Positions 1 through 6,886 are shown, counted from the first letter of the stretch. The stretch: DNA of 8,250 bases from GCA-2786165 sp964625775 (GCA_964625775.1 CAZVEH010000072.1:1-8250), one strand, 5' to 3'. Numbers and translations are program-made. The notes: generated by a model not told the origin, from the letters alone.

Positions 1-51
1 CCACACGACAGGAGATCCCTCGCTGCGCTCGGGATGACGTGGGGAGTTACC
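1..51 (+). repeat. 51-bp dispersed repeat, left copy (inverted partner at 8197-8247)
   Basis: These 51 bases are the exact reverse complement of 8197-8247, with no mismatch. Identity stops at position 52 (A, where T would be needed). The core, read on the minus strand, is GTCATCCCGAGCGCAGCGAG followed by GGATCT, a type of intergenic repeat I recall from many bacterial genomes. The interior is weakly palindromic: ATCCC at 15-19 can pair with GGGAT at 31-35. There is no ORF in it and no adjacent transposase. The window begins at the first base of the match, so the true outer boundary of the repeat cannot be seen. Confidence 0.9.
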
Positions 52-60
52 ATCTCTTTC

Positions 61-149
61 GCCTACCTACCGTGCTTTATGCACGGTATCCAGACAATCT
101 TGATTCGAGATTGAAACTGGATTTCGCGCATAAAGCACGGAACCTAGGC
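61..149. repeat. Palindromic intergenic element (REP/MITE-like), 89 bp
   Basis: This is a nested inverted repeat that could fold into one long hairpin. The outer arms are GCCTA (61-65) with TAGGC (145-149). Next comes a perfect 13-bp pair, CCGTGCTTTATGC (70-82) with GCATAAAGCACGG (128-140). The inner pairs are ATCCAG (88-93) with CTGGAT (117-122), and CAATCT (95-100) with AGATTG (108-113), around a seven-base loop. A second, local hairpin is possible at 70-86 (CCGTGC-TTTAT-GCACGG). It encodes nothing. It could be a non-autonomous mobile element or a REP-type sequence. Only one copy is in the window, so repetitiveness is inferred. Confidence 0.75.
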
Positions 150-246
150 ACACTGGTTATACTATATCTATTTAGATGCGGTTGCCCTGATAATTTGCCA
201 TATCAAACAATATGATGTACCTTTATTACACTATCATTGAATAAGT
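150..246 (+). promoter_or_regulatory. AT-rich leader of the 192-aa gene; promoter not resolved
   Basis: This non-coding stretch precedes the first gene. It contains several -10-like hexamers: TATACT at 158-163, TATGAT at 211-216 and TATCAT at 232-237. None has a convincing -35 box at 16-18 bp spacing. A small palindrome, ATCTA-TT-TAGAT, lies at 166-177. A promoter probably lies here because the gene needs one and no gene runs into it, but I cannot place it exactly. Confidence 0.3.
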
Positions 247-825
247 ATGCTGATGAGTCCCCAAAAAAGAAAGCACAATAACGTCATTAAACGAGCACAA
301 GTTATCTGTAAAACTTATGCTCAATTATTAAAAGACAAACAAAAAGAAGATACCGGAGTGTTCAGGATCATATCAACAACAGAAAACCTAGAGACTTTAG
401 CGGCCAAAGAACAAGCGTTAACCCAAATCCATGCTCTAAGAAAACACTCGGATTCAAACAACGAAGCCATTGGCCGGGCGATTAATAAGCTGTGCGGTAT
501 TTTAGAAAATGGACTTGTGAAACAAGATCCAACTGCGTATTTTAACGAACAACAAGACCTGATCAAAGAATACCTCGAAACCATACAATATTCAAACGCA
601 TCGCTGATGACTTCAGTCCTAAACGTCATCGCAACAGTACTGGTATGTTGCGCCACCGTGTCCACCCTTGGTTTAGCTCATCTGTGGCTATCTGGCGTCT
701 TAAAACAAAATTATGCCACTAAAGGCGATCACTTGTTATTTTCTACCAAAGGTGAAAAACAACAGGCCAAAGAACTGATTCATCAGGTCAAGCACATGGG
801 CGATCCACCCAAACACAACAAATGA
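247..825 (+). CDS. Hypothetical protein with a C-terminal hydrophobic segment
   Basis: I do not recognise this 192-aa protein. Residues 1-35 are basic and hydrophilic. Residues 36-118 are polar and probably helical, rich in Gln, Glu and Lys. Residues 119-153 are continuously hydrophobic (SLMTSVLNVIATVLVCCATV and onward), long enough for one long or two short membrane helices. A Lys-rich polar tail of about 40 residues follows, with a TKGDHLLFSTK stretch at 158-168. There is no N-terminal signal peptide. Small proteins with this plan, ending in a hydrophobic segment and a short LFF/LLF-T motif, are common among uncharacterised Legionella and Coxiella proteins, so a membrane-associated or secreted factor is possible but unproven. 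The start is uncertain: ATG occurs at 247 and 253, and neither has a clear Shine-Dalgarno sequence. It lies 64 nt upstream of hslO on the same strand. Confidence 0.7.
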   Translation: MLMSPQKRKHNNVIKRAQVICKTYAQLLKDKQKEDTGVFRIISTTENLETLAAKEQALTQIHALRKHSDSNNEAIGRAINKLCGILENGLVKQDPTAYFNEQQDLIKEYLETIQYSNASLMTSVLNVIATVLVCCATVSTLGLAHLWLSGVLKQNYATKGDHLLFSTKGEKQQAKELIHQVKHMGDPPKHNK

Positions 826-845
826 CGCTGATATATTTGATACAT

Positions 846-869
846 TAAGTGAAAATCCTGTTACACTTA
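846..869. promoter_or_regulatory. Small inverted repeat in the hslO leader
   Basis: TAAGTG (846-851) and CACTTA (864-869) form a perfect 6-bp inverted repeat separated by 12 nt, inside the 64-nt AT-rich gap before hslO. It overlaps possible promoter hexamers (TTGATA at 837-842, TATATT at 868-873), although their spacing is poor. It could be an operator, a weak terminator of the upstream gene (an AT-rich run follows), or chance. Confidence 0.25.
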
Positions 870-889
870 TATTTTTACTTATTTTATTT

Positions 890-1741
890 ATGCACACCAA
901 CGATACGCTACAACGTTTTCTATTTGAACATGCCGCCATTCGCGGTGAACTCATTCATTTGAATCAAATCTACCAAACCATCAGTCAACAACGGCGGTAT
1001 CCTCCCCGAGTTCAACAGTTGTTAGGCGAAGCATTGATGACCTGCGCGTTATTGGTTGGCGGTATCAAATTCGAAGGGGACATTAGCCTGCAATTTCAGG
1101 GAGACTCGCGGTTACCCTTAATCCTAGTTCAATGTAATCATTTGCTGCATCTTCGAGGTTTTGCCAATTTTGCTGAAAACCAGTCCGATGCGGATTATGA
1201 AGATGCCTTTATCCATGGCAGCATGGTGATCAATATCACCCCTCATCACCAAACCCAGACCTATCAAAGCATCGTACCCCTTACAACGTGCTCTATGAGT
1301 GAAAATTTAATGCATTATTTCGCTCAATCGGAGCAAATACCTAGTAAAGTATGGTTTGCCGTCACAGATCAGCATGCCGCAGGTATTATTCTGCAATTGA
1401 TGCCAGGACAAAACAGCCAGCAACGCGAACAGTTTTGGGAATATGCCGTCCATATTGGACAAACGATCACCTCAGAAGAATTGTTGAATTTAGATAATGC
1501 CTCCTTTTTACATCGTCTTTACCATGAAACCGAATTACGCCTGTACCCTGAACGCGATCTGCAATTCAGATGTCGTTGTACACCTGAAAAAATGCAACAA
1601 GTTTTGACGGTACTGGGCGCACAAGAGGTGCAAGAATTACTGCAAGAAAAAGGTAAAATCGACATCAGCTGTGAATTTTGCACCATGCAATATAGCTTTG
1701 ACCCCATAGATATAGCCATGTTATTTCGAAAACAAGACTAA
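890..1741 (+). CDS. hslO: Hsp33, redox-regulated molecular chaperone
   Basis: Hsp33 is a cytoplasmic holdase. Oxidants release its zinc, which unfolds the linker and lets it bind unfolding proteins. The protein is 283 aa, close to the roughly 290 of E. coli Hsp33. The N-terminus (HTNDTLQRFLFEHAAIRGEL) aligns end to end with the E. coli protein, which supports the ATG at 890. The conserved core includes KFEGDISLQFQGD (60-72) and the LLQ(V/L)MP-type motif, here IILQLMPGQN (166-175). The C-terminal redox switch is intact: Cys228 and Cys230 (CRC) and Cys261 and Cys264 (CEFC), a CXC-X30-CXXC arrangement that binds zinc. No Shine-Dalgarno sequence is visible; the leader is a T/A-rich run. The stop overlaps the stop of the convergent minus-strand gene by 4 nt. 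The family assignment is secure. Confidence 0.97.
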   Translation: MHTNDTLQRFLFEHAAIRGELIHLNQIYQTISQQRRYPPRVQQLLGEALMTCALLVGGIKFEGDISLQFQGDSRLPLILVQCNHLLHLRGFANFAENQSDADYEDAFIHGSMVINITPHHQTQTYQSIVPLTTCSMSENLMHYFAQSEQIPSKVWFAVTDQHAAGIILQLMPGQNSQQREQFWEYAVHIGQTITSEELLNLDNASFLHRLYHETELRLYPERDLQFRCRCTPEKMQQVLTVLGAQEVQELLQEKGKIDISCEFCTMQYSFDPIDIAMLFRKQD

Positions 1742-2238
1742 TGGGTATGGCCATCCAAATCCACCAACAAAGCACCATGCTCATCATGCTCAAACTGAAA
1801 AAACTCGCCTCGTATGGCCTGTAATATTTTCTGTAAATGACCAAAACTCTCGCTTAACTGAACATACAGCTCAGCCGAAGCACGCTCTTGCAGCTCGCTT
1901 GCTGTCAAATAAGCCGCCTGCCCCATATGGCTATAATAGTCTAATCCGACATGACGTCGCTCAGCCAAACCAGGGAATAAACCACAAATCAAAAGGCTTT
2001 TATCTCCTACAGCTATCAAATGTTCGATTTGATAGCGAGTGGAGCCGTGCATTGCATTTAAAAAATCCACAGCAATCGTCGAATCAAGGAATGCGGGTGT
2101 GTGTGAGAATCGTTGCAGGAGAAACACCAAATAGCTTTCGGTATTTTCTGTCAAACTCAGGTGGGTAGCTATTTGCGCTTCAGTCACCAATGCATACCAC
2201 TGACTCATATCAGTAGGGTGTAAAATCAAGTGTTTCAT
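1738..2238 (-). CDS. Conserved hypothetical protein (166 aa), gammaproteobacterial type
   Basis: The start is fixed by a strong ribosome-binding site: on the minus strand AAGGAG (about 2246-2251) lies 7 nt before the ATG at 2238. The frame is open 11 codons further upstream, but that extension is arginine-rich and has no such site. The 166-aa product is soluble-looking and mostly alpha-helical by composition, with no signal peptide or membrane segment. Distinct blocks are ESYLVFLLQRFS (34-45) and GDKSLLICGLFPGLAERRHV (78-97), followed by YYSHMGQAAY (101-110). I have an impression of similar proteins (ESYLVFLL, then GD-K-LL-SGLFP-AERR) in Pseudomonas, Coxiella and Legionella relatives, but I know of no assigned function and give no name. 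It converges with hslO and diverges from typA. Confidence 0.85.
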   Translation of the reverse strand: MKHLILHPTDMSQWYALVTEAQIATHLSLTENTESYLVFLLQRFSHTPAFLDSTIAVDFLNAMHGSTRYQIEHLIAVGDKSLLICGLFPGLAERRHVGLDYYSHMGQAAYLTASELQERASAELYVQLSESFGHLQKILQAIRGEFFQFEHDEHGALLVDLDGHTH

Positions 2239-2245
2239 GGCACAT

Positions 2246-2251
2246 CTCCTT
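2246..2251 (-). promoter_or_regulatory. Shine-Dalgarno site of the 166-aa minus-strand gene
   Basis: On the minus strand the sequence AAGGAG followed by ATGTGCC precedes the ATG at 2238. It is the best Shine-Dalgarno match in the window and decides the start against the upstream in-frame codon near 2271. Confidence 0.8.
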
Positions 2252-2269
2252 GATTTACGTCTTGTGGTC

Positions 2270-2372
2270 AATTCATTTTTAAATCACCGAGGTCGGCCAT
2301 CTTCGAGACAAGCTGCAGATCTGCGGGTTGTTGAGCAGCTTCTCAGGATGACAAGTCATTTAAAAATGAATT
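2270..2372. repeat. Palindromic MITE/REP-like element with 15-bp terminal inverted repeats
   Basis: Perfect 15-bp inverted repeats, AATTCATTTTTAAAT (2270-2284) and ATTTAAAAATGAATT (2358-2372), bound a 73-bp GC-richer interior that stands out from the AT-rich surroundings. Inside, AGCTGC (2311-2316) pairs with GCAGCT (2335-2340), and CATC (2298-2301) with GATG (2347-2350), giving an imperfect hairpin. The palindrome GCAGATCTGC lies at 2315-2324. The stretch 2317-2352 (AGATC...GGATGAC) resembles 13-38 in the 51-bp repeat, which suggests related dispersed elements. It encodes nothing. It lies between the minus-strand gene and the typA promoter and may be transcribed as part of the former's leader. 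Confidence 0.7.
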
Positions 2373-2373
2373 C

Positions 2374-2379
2374 ACTATA
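2374..2379 (-). promoter_or_regulatory. Possible -10 box for the minus-strand gene
   Basis: On the minus strand TATAGT occurs here, just outside the palindromic element. The -35 region 17-18 bp further out is a poor match (TTTCGA-like). If this is the promoter, the whole hairpin element lies in the 5' untranslated leader of the 166-aa gene. Confidence 0.2.
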
Positions 2380-2431
2380 CTTAGTTTAGCAAAGATATCG
2401 AAAATATGTGGGGATTGTGACTGAAATCATG

Positions 2432-2461
2432 TATAATGTCTCAACAATGTACAAGTATAAT
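2432..2461 (+). promoter_or_regulatory. Probable promoter region of typA-nadK-recN
   Basis: Two perfect TATAAT hexamers occur at 2432-2437 and 2456-2461, in an AT-rich stretch 36-65 nt before the typA start. Neither has a good -35 box at standard spacing; TTGTGA at 2415-2420 is only 11 nt from the first. No LexA-type CTGT-N8-ACAG site is visible between 2373 and 2496, although recN is in this operon. Confidence 0.4.
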
Positions 2462-2496
2462 CATTTTGCAAGTCTGCATAAAATTTTAAGGTATAT

Positions 2497-4329
2497 ATGA
2501 TTGAAAAAATTCGTAACGTCGCAATTATCGCCCACGTTGACCATGGTAAAACCACACTAGTTGATAAATTACTCCAACAAACCGGTACACTGAACGATCG
2601 TGCGCCCAAAGTTGAAAGAATGATGGATTCGAATGCTTTGGAAAAAGAACGAGGCATTACTATTCTGGCTAAAAACACGTCAGTGCATTGGAACGGTTAT
2701 CAAATCAATATCGTTGACACCCCCGGACATGCCGACTTTGGTGGCGAAGTAGAGCGTATTCTATCGATGGTAGATAGTGTGCTACTCTTGGTGGATGCCG
2801 TAGACGGTCCTATGCCGCAAACACGTTTTGTCACTCAAAAAGCATTTGCACGTGGCCTAAAACCCATTGTGGTCATCAACAAAATTGACCGTCCAGGTGC
2901 CCGTCCTCATTGGGTTATGGACCAAGTGTTTGATTTATTCGATAATTTGGGCGCCAGTGATGAGCAATTGGATTTTCCAGTCGTCTATGCATCCGCACTG
3001 AATGGATATGCAAAATTAGACATTCAAGATGAAACAACCAATATGGATGCACTCTTACAAACCATCGTCGACCGAGTTGCAGCCCCTGATGTAGATTCTG
3101 ACGGCCCTTTTCAAATGCAAGTCAGCTCTTTGGATTATTCATCTTATGTTGGCACCATCGGTATTGGCCGCGTCACTCGTGGACATGTGACTGCCAAAGC
3201 ACCTGTTAAAATAATAGACAAAGACGGCAATATTCGCTCAGGTAGATTATTACAATTATTGGGATTCAAAGGCTTAGATCGTGTAGAAATCACGGAAGCA
3301 CGCGCTGGGGATATAATTGCAGTCACAGGTATTGATCAATTAAATATTTCCGACACCTTATGCGATCCTTCTTTGGTAGAAGCCTTGCCCCCTTTGACCG
3401 TCGACGAACCTACCATCAGCATGACATTCCAAGTGAATGACTCGCCTTTCGCCGGCCAAGAAGGCAAATTCGTCACCAGCCGAAAAATTCGTGAGCGCTT
3501 ACAAACCGAATTACTCCATAATGTCGCGCTCAGAGTAGAAGATACTGAAGATCCTGATAAATTTCGCGTTTCAGGTCGAGGTGAATTACATTTATCTATT
3601 TTGATCGAAACCATGCGCCGTGAAGATTACGAATTGGCCATTTGCAAACCTGAAGTCATCATGCGCGAAGAAAATGGTGAACAGTTAGAACCTTATGAAA
3701 GGCTAACAGTGGACGTGGAAGAAAATCACCAAGGCACCATCATGGAAAAACTCGGTGAACGCAAGGGTGAATTACAAAATATGGTTCCAGACGGCAAAGG
3801 CAGAGTGCGTTTAGACTATAATATCCCTACACGAGGCCTGATAGGCTTTCATACTGAGTTTCTTTCTGCTACTTCCGGCACCGGTTTGATGTATCATGTC
3901 TATGATCATTACGGTCCTGCACTCAAAGGGCGGATTGGAAAACGTAACAATGGCGTACTGATTGCCAATTGCCAAGGTACAGCGCGTGGTTTTGCGTTGT
4001 TTAACCTTCAGGAGCGCGGACGCTTGTTCATTGAACCGCAAACAGTCTGCTATGAGGGCATGATTGTTGGGATCCACGCCCGTGATAATGACTTAGTCGT
4101 CAATGTCACCAAAGAAAAGCAATTAACCAATATGCGAGCATCCGGAACGGACGAAAACATCGTTCTGACCCCTGCTATCAAATTAAGCTTAGAGCAAGCT
4201 TTAGAGTTTATTGATGATGATGAATTGGTAGAGGTCACCCCCAAAACCATTCGTATTCGTAAAAAAGAACTCAATGAAACAGCCAGAAAAAGAACATCTC
4301 GATCTCAATCAAGTGATGATGGACTCTAA
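2497..4329 (+). CDS. typA: Ribosome-associated translational GTPase TypA/BipA
   Basis: TypA/BipA is an EF-G-like GTPase that binds the ribosome and assists 50S assembly and growth under cold or other stress. The 610 aa match the family (E. coli 607). The GTPase motifs are complete: P-loop AHVDHGKT (12-19), switch I ERGITI (51-56), DTPGH (74-78), NKID (128-131) and SAL (166-168). A beta-barrel domain II follows from about residue 204, then two EF-G-like alpha/beta domains (about 300-475) and the BipA-specific C-terminal domain. That last domain contains the diagnostic LTNMRASGTDE and LEQALEFIDDDELVEVTP blocks. The tail ends in a basic and Ser-rich stretch after RIRKKEL. The ATG at 2497 has a modest AAGG five nt upstream and gives the canonical N-terminus. 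The stop directly abuts the nadK start. Confidence 0.98.
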   Translation: MIEKIRNVAIIAHVDHGKTTLVDKLLQQTGTLNDRAPKVERMMDSNALEKERGITILAKNTSVHWNGYQINIVDTPGHADFGGEVERILSMVDSVLLLVDAVDGPMPQTRFVTQKAFARGLKPIVVINKIDRPGARPHWVMDQVFDLFDNLGASDEQLDFPVVYASALNGYAKLDIQDETTNMDALLQTIVDRVAAPDVDSDGPFQMQVSSLDYSSYVGTIGIGRVTRGHVTAKAPVKIIDKDGNIRSGRLLQLLGFKGLDRVEITEARAGDIIAVTGIDQLNISDTLCDPSLVEALPPLTVDEPTISMTFQVNDSPFAGQEGKFVTSRKIRERLQTELLHNVALRVEDTEDPDKFRVSGRGELHLSILIETMRREDYELAICKPEVIMREENGEQLEPYERLTVDVEENHQGTIMEKLGERKGELQNMVPDGKGRVRLDYNIPTRGLIGFHTEFLSATSGTGLMYHVYDHYGPALKGRIGKRNNGVLIANCQGTARGFALFNLQERGRLFIEPQTVCYEGMIVGIHARDNDLVVNVTKEKQLTNMRASGTDENIVLTPAIKLSLEQALEFIDDDELVEVTPKTIRIRKKELNETARKRTSRSQSSDDGL

Positions 4330-5214
4330 ATGCCCCCCCAAAGCCCATTCAAACGAGTGATTTTATATGCACGTCAACAACGTGAAAATCAAGACGTGAT
4401 GGGCACGTTGCAGCAGGTGTTCACCCATCTGCGGCAACATCATTCGGTATTCATTGATCCCGTTACTGCGCAATGTTGTCAGCTAGATATTCCTGTGTTA
4501 TCTCATCAAGACTTCGATCCTACACAGGATGTCATGATCGTAGTAGGTGGCGACGGTAGTTTATTATCCGCTGCACAAATTGCTATTCGACACCATGTTC
4601 CGGTGATTGGCATCAATCGCGGGCATTTGGGGTTTTTAACTGATATTTCACCGCAAGATTTTGCCAGGCAGTTGGATGACGTGTTGCAGGGCGACTATGT
4701 CACCGAATCACGTTCGTTAATCAGCATGCGCATTCATGAAGAAGACACGATTCATTTTGCAGCCGACGCGCTCAATGATGTGGTTTTAAGCCGCGGCACT
4801 GGCACTCGATTGATCACATTTGATGTCTTCATCGACGATCAGTTTGTCAGTCACTATCGTGCGGATGGTTTGATTGTGGCAACACCGACGGGCTCAACGG
4901 CCTATGCTTTATCAGCCGGGGGCCCAATCATGCACCCACAACTGAATGCCATGGTTATTGTGCCGATGTTTTCCCACAGCTTTTCAGCACGCCCATTGGT
5001 CATTGATGGTGATTCACGCATCAGTTTACATATCAGCCCACAAAATGAAATGCCCTTACAAATTTCTTGCGATGGACATGAATCTTATTCTGTGCAGCCT
5101 GGGCAGCGTGTTGATATACAAAAAAGCAACCCCCAGTTGCAACTCTTGCATCCGCAAGATTATCATTATTATGATACATTAAGAATCAAATTAGGTTGGG
5201 GCTCAGAGGGATAA
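4330..5214 (+). CDS. nadK: NAD kinase
   Basis: NAD kinase phosphorylates NAD with ATP to make NADP and is essential in most bacteria. The 294 aa compare with 292 in E. coli. Diagnostic motifs are the GGDGS loop (73-77), INRGHLGFLTD (95-105), the NE/D motif as Asn149-Asp150 in LNDVVLS, and the glycine-rich DGLIVATPTGSTAY (179-192) with SAGGP (195-199). The FSARPLVI (218-225) and ISCDGH (245-250) blocks also match gammaproteobacterial NadK. The ATG follows the typA stop with no gap and no clear Shine-Dalgarno sequence, so translational coupling to typA is likely. The 3' end is followed by a second in-frame stop (TAA TAG) and then the recN ATG. Pairing of nadK with recN is common in Proteobacteria; typA in front is less familiar to me. 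Confidence 0.97.
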   Translation: MPPQSPFKRVILYARQQRENQDVMGTLQQVFTHLRQHHSVFIDPVTAQCCQLDIPVLSHQDFDPTQDVMIVVGGDGSLLSAAQIAIRHHVPVIGINRGHLGFLTDISPQDFARQLDDVLQGDYVTESRSLISMRIHEEDTIHFAADALNDVVLSRGTGTRLITFDVFIDDQFVSHYRADGLIVATPTGSTAYALSAGGPIMHPQLNAMVIVPMFSHSFSARPLVIDGDSRISLHISPQNEMPLQISCDGHESYSVQPGQRVDIQKSNPQLQLLHPQDYHYYDTLRIKLGWGSEG

Positions 5215-5217
5215 TAG

Positions 5218-6879
5218 ATGCTCACCTCATTATGGATCAAAAACTTCGCTATTGTTGCCGAACTCGAACTGGATTTCCAATCTGGCATGACTGCTTTTAC
5301 TGGAGAAACCGGGGCCGGAAAATCCATCATGATTGATGCGCTCATGCTCGCTTTGGGAGAAAGGGCTGATGCCGGCGTGGTCCGTCCTGGCAAAGACAGC
5401 TGTGACATTCAGGCCTGCTTTTCTTACGCGCCTGACTCTATCCCAGCTCAGTGGTTGGCAGATCACGATGTGCAACAGGATGAAGCACAAATTATATTAC
5501 GCAGAGTCATCACGCAAGAAGGGCGATCAAAAGCCTATATCAATGGTGTGCCTTTTCCTCTGCAAAAAGTAAAAGAATTAAGTGAAACCTTGGTCCACAT
5601 CCATGGCCAACATCAACATCAAACGTTGTTGCTCCATACCACGCATCGCGAACAATTGGACCAATATGCTGAGCATGCCGAATTGCGCCAGGCACTCGCC
5701 CATCTGTACCGAGACTGCCAGCGTTTAAAAGAAGAAAAATCTCGTTTGGCCCAAGCTCATACTCAAGATATGCAAGAGGTCTCTCAAGACTTACAAGAAT
5801 TGCAAAGATTAAATCCGATCGAAGGTGAAATCGACGATTTGCACCAAGAGCATCAACTGCTACATCATGCCAAAGATTACCTAGAACAAACACAATGTCT
5901 CATTCAGATGATGAGCGCTGATGACGCTCCCAATGTACAACAGTACATGCATACCCTGTTACAAAACATGACCGGCTTACCACAACACAATCCACATATC
6001 CAAGCCGCCAAATCTTTGCTTGAAAACGCCACTATTCTATTAGAAGAAGCTTATGACGAATTAGAATCATTTGGTCAAACGGTTCACATTGATCCCGAGC
6101 GACTCGGCGTGATTGAAGAACGAATGAGCGCTTTACATCATTTTGCCAGAAAATCCCACATTCCCATTCAGCAATTGCACACTCATATTCAAACTTTGGA
6201 AAACCAGTTACAGCAACACATGAATATAGAAGAACGCAAACAGCGTGTTGAACAAGAACTTGCGGCAGCCCAAGCTTCCTACCATACCTTGGCCATGCAA
6301 CTCCGAAACTCGCGCATTCAGCATGCGCAGACCCTGGCAGCGCGCATCACCGCTAATATCCAGCAGTTGGGCATGCCAGATGGCTTTATTCATATAGACA
6401 TCACGCCTCTAGATACCATGCAAGCTCACGGCTTAGATAAAATTGAATATAGGGTCTCTACCAATCCAGGATTACAACCCGATTTACTGACCAAAATTGC
6501 GTCTGGCGGTGAATTGTCACGCATAAGTTTGGCCATTCAAATGATCGCCGCACAGCAAGGCGCAACACCGACCTTGTTTTTTGATGAAGTAGATGTCGGT
6601 ATTGGTGGCGCCACAGCGGCAATTGTAGGTCGACATTTACGTGAATTAGGCACTCGCTTGCAAGTCTTTTGCGTCACTCATCAACCACAAGTGGCAGCAA
6701 GCGCTCACCAGCATTTTTTGGTCAAAAAATACGTAGACCAAGAACAAACATTTTCCCAAATCGTCGCGTTAGACGCGGCGCTCAAAATTGAAGAACTCGC
6801 ACGGATGTTGGGCGGGCTAACCATCACCCAGCAAACACGCTCGCATGCCCAAGAACTGATTGAATCTTTAACTCATTGA
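5218..6879 (+). CDS. recN: DNA repair protein RecN (SMC-like ATPase)
   Basis: RecN is a cohesin-like ATPase that holds broken DNA ends and sister duplexes together during recombinational double-strand break repair. At 553 aa it equals the E. coli length. Visible parts are the Walker A motif GETGAGKS (29-36), the RecN-typical HIHGQHQHQTLL (127-138), a Gln/Glu/His-rich coiled-coil middle (about 150-380), the ABC signature SGGELSR (429-435), Walker B TLFFDEVD (452-459) followed by GIGG, and the H-loop VTHQPQVAA (486-494). The start has GAGGG seven nt upstream and lies 3 nt after the nadK stop. E. coli recN is strongly SOS-induced through LexA boxes. Here no CTGT-N8-ACAG site is seen in the 100 nt before the gene, so regulation may be operon-wide and SOS-independent. 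Confidence 0.97.
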   Translation: MLTSLWIKNFAIVAELELDFQSGMTAFTGETGAGKSIMIDALMLALGERADAGVVRPGKDSCDIQACFSYAPDSIPAQWLADHDVQQDEAQIILRRVITQEGRSKAYINGVPFPLQKVKELSETLVHIHGQHQHQTLLLHTTHREQLDQYAEHAELRQALAHLYRDCQRLKEEKSRLAQAHTQDMQEVSQDLQELQRLNPIEGEIDDLHQEHQLLHHAKDYLEQTQCLIQMMSADDAPNVQQYMHTLLQNMTGLPQHNPHIQAAKSLLENATILLEEAYDELESFGQTVHIDPERLGVIEERMSALHHFARKSHIPIQQLHTHIQTLENQLQQHMNIEERKQRVEQELAAAQASYHTLAMQLRNSRIQHAQTLAARITANIQQLGMPDGFIHIDITPLDTMQAHGLDKIEYRVSTNPGLQPDLLTKIASGGELSRISLAIQMIAAQQGATPTLFFDEVDVGIGGATAAIVGRHLRELGTRLQVFCVTHQPQVAASAHQHFLVKKYVDQEQTFSQIVALDAALKIEELARMLGGLTITQQTRSHAQELIESLTH

Positions 6880-6886
6880 ATACCCT

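Noticed and set aside
61..149. CRISPR repeat or tRNA-like fold
   Set aside because: There is a single palindrome with no regularly spaced copies, and no cloverleaf arms or CCA-type acceptor pattern.
1899..2168. Plus-strand ORF of 89 codons opposite the 166-aa gene
   Set aside because: It lies wholly inside the minus-strand gene, its product has no recognisable features, and no ribosome-binding site is obvious. It is an antisense shadow.
2239..2271. Upstream start of the minus-strand gene giving an 11-residue arginine-rich N-terminus
   Set aside because: The extension would cover the strong AAGGAG site and read into the palindromic element; the ATG at 2238 is better placed.
4946..5182. Plus-strand ORF of 78 codons in another frame inside nadK
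   Set aside because: The nadK frame across this interval holds conserved NadK blocks, so the alternative frame is a shadow.
5111..5217. Separate LexA-controlled promoter for recN
   Set aside because: No CTGT-N8-ACAG or clear promoter is seen; CTGT at about 5090 lacks the matching half.
5540..5893. Minus-strand ORF of 117 codons inside recN
   Set aside because: It is antisense to a clearly conserved RecN region and its product resembles no family I recognise.
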